A stretch of 64,000 nt of DNA, taken from assembly GCF_027887165.1 (NCBI RefSeq), contig NC_077227.1, positions 347,167,707-347,231,706 of the forward strand, written 5' to 3'. Each line of letters starts with the position of its first letter. Within the stretch, counting starts at the first letter, position 1. Of this stretch, positions 11,040-21,970 are shown one piece after another. Made by a program: the position numbers and the translations under genes. Source of the stretch: Monodelphis domestica. Taxonomy: Eukaryota; Chordata; Mammalia; Didelphimorphia; Didelphidae. The notes below the pieces were generated by a model. The model made no database searches and was not told the DNA's origin. It saw only the letters and a program-made list of their open reading frames with translations.

Positions 11040-11340
11040 CCTAGGGCCTTGCTAGACTGCTCCCCTTTTGGCAGATATATTTAATGTCCAGCCATCATAA
11101 ATCAAGGCCATAAAAAGCTTACCTTCATATGCACTCAATTTCTACCAAACCTAAACTAATTGCATAAATTCCTTTAGGCCACTGTGTCTCTGCTGCACTC
11201 TGGGTTGGGATCTGATCAATTAGTCATTAAGCACTCCATTAGCTGGGGTTTAAGCTGCCTAATATAAATGTCTCCTGTCAATTTGCTTGTAATTGAATGA
11301 ATAAAAAAAGGTACAATTATTAACACAAAGGATAAAAATG
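11040..11340. promoter_or_regulatory. Candidate conserved enhancer with POU/homeodomain sites
   Basis: A repeat-free AT-rich block with dense TAAT cores, including CTAATTGCATAAATT (11,156-11,170), which embeds GCATAAATT, close to the published class IV POU site GCATNNNTAAT-type consensus. Further TAAT/ATTA sites occur near 11,220-11,240 and 11,288-11,320. It lies ~5.4 kb downstream of the gene. An autoregulatory role is inference. Confidence 0.4.
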
Positions 11341-11439
11341 ATGAAAAGTGAATTTTATTCAAATGTTCCAATATTCCAAAGTTTTCTTAACCTAAAAAGA
11401 CCTTTTAGCAACTCACTGCTATTAAGTATTAAGAAAACA

Positions 11440-11625
11440 ATAATGCAATAGGAGCCAAAGACTATTTCTCTAGTCTTTTCTTTGCTACTAACTAAATGAG
11501 TCTGGATAAGTCTTTTCCCCTCTAGAAGTCTAAGGTTCCTAATCGGTAAAATAAAGGGGCTGGACTAGATGACCTTCAAGGTCTCTTCTAGCTCTAAATC
11601 TATGAATCTAAGGGTGTGACTAGAT
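11440..11625 (+). repeat. MIR-type SINE
   Basis: A worn copy with a GGATAAGTC core, then GACTAGATGACCTTCAAGGTCTC and CTAAATCTATGA, typical of the MIR 3' half. Confidence 0.65.
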
Positions 11626-12614
11626 GACATATCTAAGGTCTTTCCTGACTCTAATTATCCTGTGGATCTTAAAGGGGAATGGCGTTACTTTGTGTTTAAA
11701 GTTAATGTTATTTTACATGACTGGAGAAAACAATGTAATTATGCGATTTTTTGGTCTTGCCTCCTTTCATATCCCTTCCCACAAGGAGAAAGCAAGATGC
11801 TGGAACTAATCTAAATTGCTTAGACAAAAAGTTAAAGAATTATTTTCTTCATTGCTATAGGCACGTAAGTGAAATTACACATTTATACATGGAAAATCCT
11901 CATTTACTTTGTTCCTTGCTTTATTAAACTCCATCATAAATCAGTCTTCATCTCTTGACTGAATTTTGGCCAAGTCCTTTACTTCTAATTAACAGATTTT
12001 TTTCCCCTCCATATCTTTAAGACAATGGGTAGAGCTCTTAACTGAGAAAGTACTCAGTGTTGTCTCTAAATAATCCACTTGGTGTTCTTGTTGCAGGCAC
12101 GGTGGATTATAAAGATAATATTTTTAGATGCACAAATAGAGTTCTTACATGAAATGGGGAAAGAATGGTTAATACTTGTACCTTGTTATTTAACTGCAAA
12201 TAACAAGTGTGAACTTTCTATAATATGGAAGAAATGACTCTAATAAACTAGTTATTGAGCATATATTATAAATTGCTTTTTCCAGTAGTATGGACCAATT
12301 TAGGTCAATAATTCACACTCTCTCTTCCTGTTTTTCTTGCAGCAAAGAATGTCTAAATAGACATCTGGTTGAAGTTAGAGGCCAGAGTTCTCTGTAGACA
12401 GAGAACTTAGTGACTAGAGTCAGTCCATATGGCTTAAATAACACCAAGCTCTAAAGGACTGAGCTAGCTTTGATGCAACTATATTAAAAGCAAAAATAAA
12501 AGTGACTAATAGAAGGCAAGCTTAGCATTTCAACAAATTCTGAAAACAATTTTTGGCAAAATTACCCTTCAAGTTAAATTGAACAACCTCATGTACTCAC
12601 AAAAACCTCATACG
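11626..12614. other. Unclassified AT-rich sequence
   Basis: No gene, no recognised repeat of length. Frames are short and lack domains. Confidence 0.5.
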
Positions 12615-13160
12615 CTTTTTCCGGAAGTATAGATCTAACTATGCTGTGCCCCTAATCAAGCCACTATTATGGCTCCCTATTGCCTTTAGGAGGAAATATA
12701 CATTCTGTTTAGCCCTTAAAAACCATTATCACCCTTTCTAGCCTGTTGTATTTCTGCGCCCATACTCTTTGTTCCAGCCAAACTGACTTTCTCTCTGTTC
12801 CTTACACATGCTTTTCCATCTTCCATCTTCATACTTTTGCACTGGGATCCCCCATGCCTGGAATGTACACTTTTCTTGCCTTCACTTCATAGAATCCTTT
12901 TTTCCCTCTAGGGCACAGCTCAACCACTACCTTGCACATGGAGTTTTTCCTATTGCCCTCTGTCCCTAAAGACCTTGTATTTGTTTGTAACTTATTCTCC
13001 TGATATTTGTTCTGTATATACTTAGATATGTACTTGTTGAATATTCATTAGAATGTAAGCATCTTGGAAGAAGAGATTGCTTCATTCTTTGTCTTTAAGA
13101 CATCAGTGCCTAGTATAGTATCTGGTATATAATTGATGCTTAATAAATGCTTGGTGATTG
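12615..13160 (+). repeat. L2 LINE 3' end
   Basis: Carries the L2 landmarks in order: GGCTCCCTATTGCC (12,670s), TTCCAGCCAAACTG (12,773-), CCCATGCCTGGAATG (12,851-), GAATGTAAGC, GTGCCTAGTATAGTATCTGG and the terminal TTAATAAATGCTTGGTGATTGA. Heavily diverged and non-coding. Confidence 0.8.
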
Positions 13161-13283
13161 ACTTATAGTACTTCTTAGCTCAGTGTAGAAGATCCTCCAT
13201 AAATAATGATTGAGTTAGGCCAAAAGTCAGGGGAGTACAAGTAGCATCTCCACACACTTTACCCTTACCTAATTTCCTGGATT

Positions 13284-13483
13284 AAAAAAAATACCCTTAC
13301 CTTCTTTCTTGGAATTAATACAAAGTATTGGTTCCAGGGTAGAAGAGTGGAAAAGGGCTAGGCAACTGGGGTTAAATAACTTATTCAGGTTGCATAGTTA
13401 GGAATCGTTTGAGGTCAGATTTGAATCCAGGCCCTCTTGTCTCCAGGTGTGGATCTCAATCCACTGAGCCACCTGGCTGCTCC
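13284..13483 (-). repeat. tRNA-derived marsupial SINE
   Basis: Antisense copy of the window's commonest SINE: CCCTTACCTTC tail side, AGTGGAAAAGGGCTAGGCAA body, and CAATCCACTGAGCCACCTGGCTGC, the complement of the box-A head. Confidence 0.85.
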
Positions 13484-13729
13484 ACCTAAATGTTTTTTTA
13501 AATACATATGAAAGGTGAGAAACTAGACAATGTTTTATAGTTAAATACATTTTAATGTCCCAGTAGTGAAAATAACAACACCCAACTATTAAAATGTAAC
13601 AAAACCACAAATAATCTAACATTGTGCTTTGTACATAAAAGTTACATAATAAATGTTTGTCGGATCTTATATGAGAAGTTCTCAGAGTAGCATGGACCAT
13701 GTAGTATTTCTGGTATTATCATTATTTTT

Positions 13730-14110
13730 ATTTTAAATTTATTTATCCTTTTGTTACATTAAAATTCCCGAGATAACTCTCTCCCTACTCTTTCCCACAT
13801 TAGAGACAATATCATTTGACAAAAAGATATGTGTATGTATAAAGCTATATCTTTCTTATTTTTATTTATCAATTCTTTCTCTGGAGATGGACATATGTGG
13901 CTAGATATAATGTTCTCTTGGTTCTTCTCGTTTCATTCTTCATAATTTCATATAGGTTTTTAAAAAATTAACCAATTGTCATTTCTTATGTCACAGTAGT
14001 ATTCCATGACATTCATATACCACCACTTGTTTCACCATTCCTCAATTGATGCATATTCCTTCAATTTCTAGTTGTTCTTTACTGTTATTATTATTATTAC
14101 TATTCCCCAG
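13730..14110 (-). repeat. L1 3' end fragment, antisense
   Basis: Complement of the L1 ORF2 end: AGTAGTATTCCATGACATTCATATACC and CACCATTCCTCAATTGATGC match the same region seen in sense at 24,740-24,790. Truncated and non-coding. Confidence 0.75.
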
Positions 14111-15194
14111 AATGTGTATGAAGAATTAAGAAAATTGGATCTGTGATTTTATTTATATGGTGAGTTCCCAGTGAGGAACTTCTTCTCCCAATTCATTTTA
14201 GTACTGTTTTTGGAACTCAGAGTCATCAACTTTTTATCTTTATTACTTTCCATTTGAAGAACTCGAATCCTTCTCTTCACTAACTTAAGTGTTACCCCTG
14301 GGAGATTTTGGGAGAATGTGGGAGAGTCAGGTGGGAGTTGTTTTTAAAGCAACTTGGCAAAGTAGAGATTTGGTTTGGATATTTGTATTACTGAAATGAT
14401 CCATTCACCACTCTCAGCTCCCTTTTAATTGAAAAAAAAAATTATTTATTGTCTTTCTGGTTGCTCTCATCTCAGGTTCTCTGGTGCTTGGAAAGACTGA
14501 TCATTGTTTCTAAGATCTCTTACAACATCCTAAATTCTCTACAAGAAAAGCAAAAGATGCAAATAAAAGACAATTTACTTAATATTCATATTGAATTTTC
14601 TAGTCTTTTCTGTCTCTGGCATGGCTTTCTTCTAGTGCCAGTACCAAGATGTTTGGCTCCTTTTAGGGGAAAACCAGCCCTAGAGTGAAGTGTCTGTGCT
14701 CCCGAGTTTACCAATCCCTTTTATGGAAGGATGCTAACTTCTCCTCTGCCCCTCCTCCTTTGGGCAATTATTATAAAGTAATGCTAGGAAGATGTTTTAG
14801 TAAACTATTTAATCCTACCAAAAAAAGAAATCCCTTCAATTTTTCCTTAACCATCAATTCTAAAATAATGCCCTAAAAAGACAAAACTTTCCCTCTTATC
14901 AAAAGTCTAACCACTTTCTTTGTGGGAACTAGATGAAAATTCAGGGAGGAAGTTTCTTCTGTCTGAAGATTAGGATATGACAGGGTCAAAGCTCCCTTGA
15001 TCTATCCACTTAAAGAGTAGCAGTATGACTTTTTCTGCAGTGCCTTAACAGGGATTAGGGTTATGATCAAACAGAAAGAAGAAATCTTTGATTATTTCAG
15101 CTAATGAAGTAGCTTGTTTGCCTTTTGCCATATGGAAGACAGAATTATTAAAGCAGGAGTTCTTAACTTGGGGTCCACAAAGCTTCCTCCTGAG

Positions 15195-15650
15195 TTCAAG
15201 TAGGTAGTGAAGTGGATAGATTTCATGACCTAGAGTCAAGAAGGTCTGAATTCAAATTCTATCTCAGGCACTTTTTTTTAATTAATATATTTTATTTGAT
15301 CATTTCCAAGCATTATTCGTTAAAGACATAGATCATTTTCTTTTCCTGCCCCCCCACCCCCCATAGCCGACGCGTAAGTCCACTGGGCATTAGATGTTTT
15401 CTTGATTTGAACCCATTGCTTTGTTGATAGTATTTGCATTAGAGTGTTCATTTAGAGTCTATCCTCTGTCATGTCCCCTCAACCACTGTATTCAGGCAGT
15501 TGCTTTTTCTCGTCAGGCACTTTTTAATGATGTGACCCCCTCCTAGCTTCAGTTTCTTCATATGTGAGAACAATGGTGGTAAGAGCACCTGCCTTACAGG
15601 ATTGTTGTAATGATCAAATGAGACAACGTATATAAAGTACTTTGCAAAAA
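15195..15650 (+). repeat. MIR/tRNA-SINE copy interrupted by an L1
   Basis: Sense SINE-like halves at 15,200-15,276 and 15,526-15,650 (TGACCCCCTCCTAGCTTCAG, then TTGTTGTAATGATCAAATGAG). They join exactly when the inserted L1 fragment and one duplication copy are removed. Confidence 0.65.
15277..15512 (-). mobile_element. 5'-truncated L1 3' UTR insertion
   Basis: A 236-base antisense L1 tail with the L1 3' UTR landmarks ATTCGTTAAAGACATAGATC and TAGCCGACGCGTAAGTCCAC. It is bounded by a 13-bp duplication TCAGGCACTTTTT at 15,264-15,276 and 15,513-15,525. The T-rich start marks the poly(A) side. Confidence 0.85.
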
Positions 15651-15850
15651 AATTAAAAAATATTTAATTAAAAAATATTTTTCCATGTTTACATGATTCA
15701 TGTTCTCTCCCATCCCTCTTCCCTCTTCCCTCCCAGGGTGGACAAGCACTTTTAATGTTCTTTTAATTCACATTACTGAAGTCATCATATATGCTTTCTT
15801 AGTTCATCATACTTTGTAAATTCCTTCTTGTTTTTTTACATTTCAAATTC
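15640..15850 (-). repeat. L1 3' UTR fragment, antisense
   Basis: Starts TTTTTCCATGTTTACATGATTC, then CTCTTCCCTCTTCCCTCCCAG, an arrangement common at antisense L1 ends. No duplication could be read. Confidence 0.6.
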
Positions 15851-16455
15851 TCTTTTGTTTTTTCCTCCATAAAAAAGAAAACCCCATAGGGTTGACTTCC
15901 AAATCCTAATTTGTGACTTTGAAAGATCCATAGCCCACAGCATTACATAGGAGGTTTGATTCTGGTTGGAAGTGTTAAAGAAGAAGTATTTTGATCAAAC
16001 ATAAGGAAAGTTCTATCTTTCTAGGGCTATGGCACAAATGATCCATAACAATTTATTTTCATGTATTAGTTACTTATTTCATGTGAAAAGACAAATAGAC
16101 TCAGCTTTCAGAGTCAAATGCTCTGATTATCTCATGGGGATTAATCCATCTGCCTCCTTCCCTGGGGATTTTGAGGCCATCATGAGGCCAAAGGGGGAAC
16201 TATTCTAGCTTAGTTCTATGATGGAGAAAGTTAAAATATACTCTAAAAGGAAGCAGATGGTGATTGCATTTAACCTATTCCTTACTGTATTATTAGAGAC
16301 CAAGTGCAAATTAGGTTGAGATGAGGTGGCATATATTTGAATGTATATGTGTGTTTATATGCAGACATGTTATAGATCTTGTTTGATAAATTATAAGATT
16401 TTTTAACACATTCCCATACCTGTGCAAACTTGAAACTGCTTATTTATTAATTTTT
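15851..16455. other. Unclassified sequence
   Basis: No gene or recognised repeat. Confidence 0.45.
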
Positions 16456-16456
16456 T

Positions 16457-16650
16457 TAAACCATTTATTTCTATCTTATGATCAATACTGTGCATTGGTT
16501 CCAGGACAAAACAGTGGTAAGAGCTGGGCAATGGAGGTTAAGTGACTTTCCCAGGGTTACATAGTTAAGAACTATCTGAGGCTAGATTTGAACCCAGGAC
16601 CTCCTGCCTCTAGACCTGGCTTTCAATCCATTGAGGCACCTCAGTGCCCC
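16457..16650 (-). repeat. tRNA-derived marsupial SINE
   Basis: Antisense copy: ATCAATACTGTGCATTGGTTCC, AGTGGTAAGAGCTGGGCAATGG, and TCAATCCATTGAGGCACC. Confidence 0.85.
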
Positions 16651-17099
16651 TGACATTGCTTATTGACAGAAGATGTTCAAGGGTAGGAGCTCTGACCTAA
16701 GCTTGAGAACTACTTAAGATCACATTTATAAAGCAAAATTATCTCCTAAATATTACAGAGTCACTGTTGTGTGTATCCTGGAATCATGCTTCTCCCCTAC
16801 CAAGTATAACCCAAATATTCCGATCAGTATTTTCTTTGTACTATAATCAGCTGCATCTACATAATTATGAATATGAAAAGTAAATATAAAAGGTATACCT
16901 TAGTCTTGGATGATTTAAAACTTTCCAAAAGGAATCTCAAGCTCTCTAAGAGGTTTCCTAAAGTTTCTTGGAAGCTCAGTGTATTATCTAGCCTTTCAAG
17001 TTACAAGTTTTTTTTTAGAGATCATTTGGTGCATCACTTTGCATGGCCAAAGCCAATACACACCTTCATTTACAGATAAAAACAAAACAAACATCTAGA

Positions 17100-17340
17100 A
17101 AGGAAACAAGCATTTATTTAATGCCTGCTATATGCTGATTACCATGCTAAGCACTTTAGAAATAATATCTTATTTTATCCTCCCAACAACCCAGGGAGAT
17201 TGGCTCTATTACTATCTTCATTGCACAGTTGAGGAAACTGAGGCAGACAGAGGTTAGGTGACTTGCCTAGGTTGACACATGTAAGGCTCATGTCTTCCTG
17301 ACTCCAGGTCCAATTATCTACACACAGTGACTGCTTAGCT
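17100..17340 (-). repeat. MIR/THER-type CORE-SINE
   Basis: TTAATGCCTGCTATATGCTG, then CAGTTGAGGAAACTGAGGCAG, GTGACTTGCC and CTTCCTGACTCCAGGTCC. Orientation label is tentative. Confidence 0.65.
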
Positions 17341-17357
17341 GTGCTCATTCATTTGTT

Positions 17358-17440
17358 TTTTTTTACAAATTTTGCCTTCATGAATGAAGAATGGAAAAAT
17401 GATTACCTAAATGATGGAAAGTAAAAACAATTTAAAACAT
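17358..17440 (+). repeat. Short unidentified repeat, copy 1 (see 21,080)
   Basis: About 80 bases (TTTGCCTTCATGAATGAAG, then ATGGAAAAATGAT, AAAACAA) align well with 21,080-21,150 in the same orientation. The family is not recognised. Confidence 0.6.
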
Positions 17441-17644
17441 TATTCTTCTAATGGGTACAGAGCACAGTACAGAAAAGGGGAAATGGAGGCCCAGAGAAAG
17501 GCAGTGGCTTGCCCAACATCTTCTCCCTAGTCGGTATTCTTTAGCTTGGGGACTGTGGGCTCAAAGGTTTATCCTTGTAAGGGATGTTATATGTTGGTGT
17601 TATTTTCTTGTAGGTTAATCTTTTTATTTAAAAATGAGGAAACA

Positions 17645-17803
17645 GGGGACAGCTAAGTGGCACAGTGAATAGAGCTGCCATTGGGTAGACTCAGGTTCAA
17701 ATCTGATCTCATACACTTCCTAGCTGGGTGGGCAAGCTACTTAACCCCAATTGTCCAGCCCTTGTTCTTTAGTCTTAAAGTTGTTACTAAGGTAGAAAGT
17801 AAG
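17645..17803 (+). repeat. tRNA-derived marsupial SINE
   Basis: GGGGACAGCTAAGTGGCAC head, GGTTCAAATCTGATCTC, and TTACTAAGGTAGAAAGTAAG tail. The tail runs directly into the TTTC array. Confidence 0.8.
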
Positions 17804-18244
<441 letters not shown>

Positions 18245-18849
18245 GAAAGAGGACCAGAGAAATTAAGTCAAAACCTTACAAGTTGGTAGAAGCAGAGTCA
18301 AGATTTTAACCCAGGTCCTCTAATGCTCTTTTTGTTCTATCACATAGTTCTAAAGGGGTCTTCCCTGTTCTATCAGTGGACTTTAAGGAGTTAAAAATGA
18401 CCTCTTGTGGGAGAAAAAGTCACAGGCTGGGATACACCATCACAGTTTAGCCAAGAACTGTTAGTAGGAAAGCAGACTAAACACATCCAGATTAGGTTTT
18501 GCAACTTGAGTGAGACAAGGCATATGAAGAAAGACCTCCAGGCAAGGCTTATTGCAGTAGAATCTGATTCAAAGAAAAACAAGGTCCACTGATGTCTACA
18601 TCCAGGTCCCTGTGGGCTGCATATCGACTTATTCTTAAGAAGTAATATAGTCTATGTTTTATTGTATTTTTATTTATCTTGTTAAAGATTTTCCAATTAC
18701 ATTTTAATCTGGTTTCAGACTTAGAAGGGCTGCAGGCCACATGAAGTTCCTAAGTCTTGAGTTGGACACTTCTAGCCAACTGCTAGCTTTCTGCTTGTGG
18801 TTCAGCTTGGGTGATTTACCTTTCTTTTCTCCTAGTGCAGAACATTTCC

Positions 18850-18960
18850 TTTAAAAAATTAAATTACATAAAATATTTAATAAAAATCTATTTTCTATCT
18901 CCCCCATTTACCCTTTCCACTGGGGGGGGACTTTGGAACAAATATGCATGAAGGAAGTAT
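18850..18960 (-). repeat. L1 3' UTR fragment, antisense
   Basis: TTCTATCTCCCCCATTTACCC followed by ACAAATATGCATGAAG resembles the antisense L1 tail at 29,860-29,940. Confidence 0.5.
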
Positions 18961-18964
18961 GGGG

Positions 18965-19195
18965 GGAAAGCATTATTAAGTACCTACTCTGTGCTAGACA
19001 CTATGCTAAGTGCTTTTCAAATATTATATCATTTGATTTTTACAACAACTCTGGGAGATAGACACTATTATAATTCTGATTTTATAGATGAGGAAACTGA
19101 GGCAGGCAGATGTTAAGACAGGATCGCATAGCTAGTAAGAGTCTGAGGCAGGATTTGAACTCAGGTCTTTTTTTCTTTTACCACCTAGGTTCAAT
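18965..19195 (-). repeat. MIR/THER-type CORE-SINE
   Basis: TACCTACTCTGTGCTAGACAC, ATTTTATAGATGAGGAAACTG, AGGCAGGATTTGAACTCAGG. Orientation tentative. Confidence 0.65.
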
Positions 19196-19206
19196 ATAAT
19201 CTATAC

Positions 19207-19420
19207 GAGTGATGGTGAACCTTTTAGAGACCAAGTCCCCAAACTACAATCCTACCGCCACATGTAAGCCTCCCCTTTCCCCAGACAGGGGAGGGAGGAA
19301 GTGCTCCTATTGGGTTGCTGGACAAAAGGGTGGGTGATGGGAGAAATGTCCTCAGGTACAATATAGAGGGAGTGGGAAGTACCCCTCACCAGCATGTGTG
19401 CCATAGGTTCACCAACATGG
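19207..19420. mobile_element. Non-autonomous hAT-type DNA element, copy 1
   Basis: A 214-base element with terminal inverted repeats: GAGTGATGGTGAACC at the left, GGTTCACCAACATGG at the right. Flanking 8-mers ATCTATAC (19,199-19,206) and GTCTATGC (19,421-19,428) match at 6 of 8, as an old 8-bp hAT duplication would. Its sister copy is at 30,725. No transposase. Confidence 0.8.
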
Positions 19421-19454
19421 GTCTATGCTGACCATTTCTGAGTCTTACTTGGCA

Positions 19455-20465
19455 AAGGAGGAAATGGAATTTAAAGGAAAGAGCCTTGGGTATGATTTTG
19501 CTCCTCACTATTCCTGTGATCTTGGACAAGTTTCTTTCTTTCTTTTTCTTTTTTTTGTAAAAAATATTTTATTTTACCAATTACTTGTAATAACAATTTT
19601 CCAAATAAGTTTTCTGAAATTATAAGATCCAAATTGTCTCCCTCCCTTCTTTCTCGCTCCCTTCCCAGAGTTGGTAAGAAGTTTGATCTGGGTTATATGT
19701 GCATTATCATGTAAAACACACTTCCATATTGGTCTTTGTTATAAGAGAAATGTTTATATAAAATACTCATATAAAACGAAAACTCCAAAATAAAAACCCA
19801 AATAAACTAAAGTAAAAAAAAATTATATATTCTTGAATTTAAACTCCAACAATTCAATTCTTTCTCTGGAAGTGGATAGCATTCTTTGTCATAAGTCCTT
19901 TGGAATTGTCCTGGATCATTGTATTGCTGAGAGTAGCTAAGTTTTTCACAGTTGATTATTGCACAATATTGCCGTTACTGTGTTCAATGGTTTCCCAGTT
20001 CTGCTTATTTCACTCTGTATCAGTTTATGCAGATCTTTCCAGCTTTTTCTGAAATCTTCCTGCTTTTCATTTCTTATAACACAATAGTATTTCATCACCA
20101 ACACATACCACAACTTGCTTAGCCATTCCCCAACTGATGGACATCCCTTCAGTTTCCAATTCTTTGCCACCACAAAAAGGGCTGTTTTAAATAAATATAA
20201 ATGTTATATGAATACTTTTGTACAATAGGTCCTTTCCCCTTTTATTTGCTCTCTCTCTCTGGGAAAGAGACATAGTAGTGCTATTAATGGATCAAAGAAT
20301 ATACATAATTTTTTATCCCTTTGGGAATAATTCCAAGTTGATTTTGGACAAATTTCTTAACCTCTTTGGGCTTCATTTTCCTCATAAACAAAGTAAGGGT
20401 CATATAGCTTTAACAACTCAATTTCTAAGGCCCTTTTCAGCTGTTGATTCTTTGAGAATTATGCT
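19455..20465 (+). repeat. MIR-type SINE split by an L1
   Basis: The sense MIR halves 19,455-19,536 and 20,359-20,465 join into a normal MIR string (CCTGTGATCTTGGACAAG, then AACCTCTTTGGGCTTCATTTTCC). Confidence 0.75.
19537..20343 (-). mobile_element. 5'-truncated L1 (807 bp), antisense
   Basis: A T-rich start marks the 3' tail. CTTAGCCATTCCCCAACTGATG and CACAATAGTATTTCATC are the complement of the end of L1 ORF2. It is bounded by TTGGACAAGTTTCTT (19,522-19,536) and TTGGACAAATTTCTT (20,344-20,358), a 15-bp duplication with one mismatch. Dead and non-coding. Confidence 0.88.
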
Positions 20466-20519
20466 CTATGGAACATCCTGAAGAGAGACATTCAGATTCT
20501 CTGTAACATTAAGAACTTT

Positions 20520-20690
20520 GGATTCCAGGTCATGAGGCCTTGGTTCTCATCTCTATTCTGTGACTAACTTGTTATGTGATCTTGTTGAAGTCATTCTGTA
20601 CCTCACTCTGTATCTCAGTTTTGCCATCTGTCAAGTTGGATTACCCTATATGATTTCTATGATCCTCACTAGCTTTAAAAATTTTCATAA
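20520..20690 (+). repeat. MIR-type SINE
   Basis: GATTCCAGGTCATGAGGCC, TGTTATGTGATCTTG and TATCTCAGTTTTGCCATCTG. Confidence 0.65.
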
Positions 20691-20909
20691 AGCTAATTTC
20701 TTCACTTATTAATGAGCCTTGCCTAGTTCATGTGCTTTCTACTTTCCCCTCTCTCTAGAAGTCCCTCTGGCAGTAATTAATCCAGTAAAAATTAGACATA
20801 GAGGTTCTTTCTATAAGGAATCTCTCTGTTTGGTCACAAGTCAATTTAAGCCTAGTTTGCAGGGAGAATGCAATAGCATGTGAATAATATTCAAGGTACC
20901 AGATGAAAT

Positions 20910-21160
20910 TTGGCAGGACACATTTTTTACATGATTTTTGAACCACTGACAATTGATTTCCCGGCCCCCTCCTGCTCCTGTTCCCTAATATCCTGCTCCT
21001 TGTCTCCTGAGGATGATACTGGGGAGATGAAAGCAAAGAAAACCAAACAGGCCATCGGCAGTGCTCACACAATTGATTTTTACACAAAATTTGCCTTCAT
21101 GCACGAAGGATGGAAAAATGATCCCATAAATTATGGATAACAAAAACAAATGCAAGGAAG
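20910..21160 (+). other. Short coding-like relic, family unknown
   Basis: An open frame to the stop at 21,138-21,140 ends in a stretch (about 20,985-21,137) whose composition looks protein-like (ending FMHEGWKNDPINYG). Bases 21,080-21,150 recur in degraded form at 17,358-17,440. I do not recognise the protein. It is more likely a piece of a repeat or retrocopy than a gene: no splice signals, no start in good context, no domain. Confidence 0.3.
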
Positions 21161-21529
21161 AAAATCAATAGTCACACACTTGGTACCATAGGGATATGGG
21201 AGAAGAAAATATGGAGCCCAATTCATGTCAACAGCACCCCTGGGAGCCAGGTTACAGCACTTACTATTGGAGAAAGGCACATTGGTGATACATCTTGCTC
21301 CAGAAGCCAAGAGTACAGACACCAAAGGAACCAGAAAATGACCCAAAGGTCCCAAGAGATGGAATCATTGATCAAAGGCAGGAAGAACCCTCAGAGGCAT
21401 CCAACCTCCTAATTTTACTGATGAGAAAACTGAGACTTGAGATGGATAATTTTTCTAGGGTCATGCTTATTATATGACTCAGAGGTAGGAACTGAATGGT
21501 GACCCTCTACAGTGCCATGCTGCCTTAAG

Positions 21530-21735
21530 AATTTAAAACTAGTCTCAGATACTTCCTTACTTTGTGACCGAAGTCACTTAACTTCTGCCTGCCTCAGATT
21601 TCTCAACTGTAAAATGGGAATGATAAAAGCATCTACTTCCCAAGATGGTTGTGAGAATTAAATGAGATATTTGTGAATTGCTTAGCACAGTGCCTGGCAC
21701 CTAGTAGGCACCATCTAAATGCTTATTCCCTTCAC
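21530..21735 (+). repeat. MIR SINE
   Basis: Near-complete 3' two thirds: TTTGTGACCGAAGTCACTTAAC, CTCAACTGTAAAATGGGAATG, GTTGTGAGAATTAAATGAG, TAGCACAGTGCCTGGCACC. Confidence 0.85.
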
Positions 21736-21970
21736 TTCCCTTTTCCTAGTTCAGTCATTGATCTGTAATATATTTTTAGATAAGAGTCTTGACTTCTTTT
21801 GGGCAGGTCTATATGGACAAAATAAAGCAGAGAACTGCATAATAATTTAATCAATTAGTGCAATAGAAAAAGCTAAGTAAACTAAAAAGAATTAATTGAG
21901 TGCCTCCTGTAGTGTGCTAGACTCTCAGGAATACAAAAACATATGTAATATCTAAGAATTTGCAAGTGAA

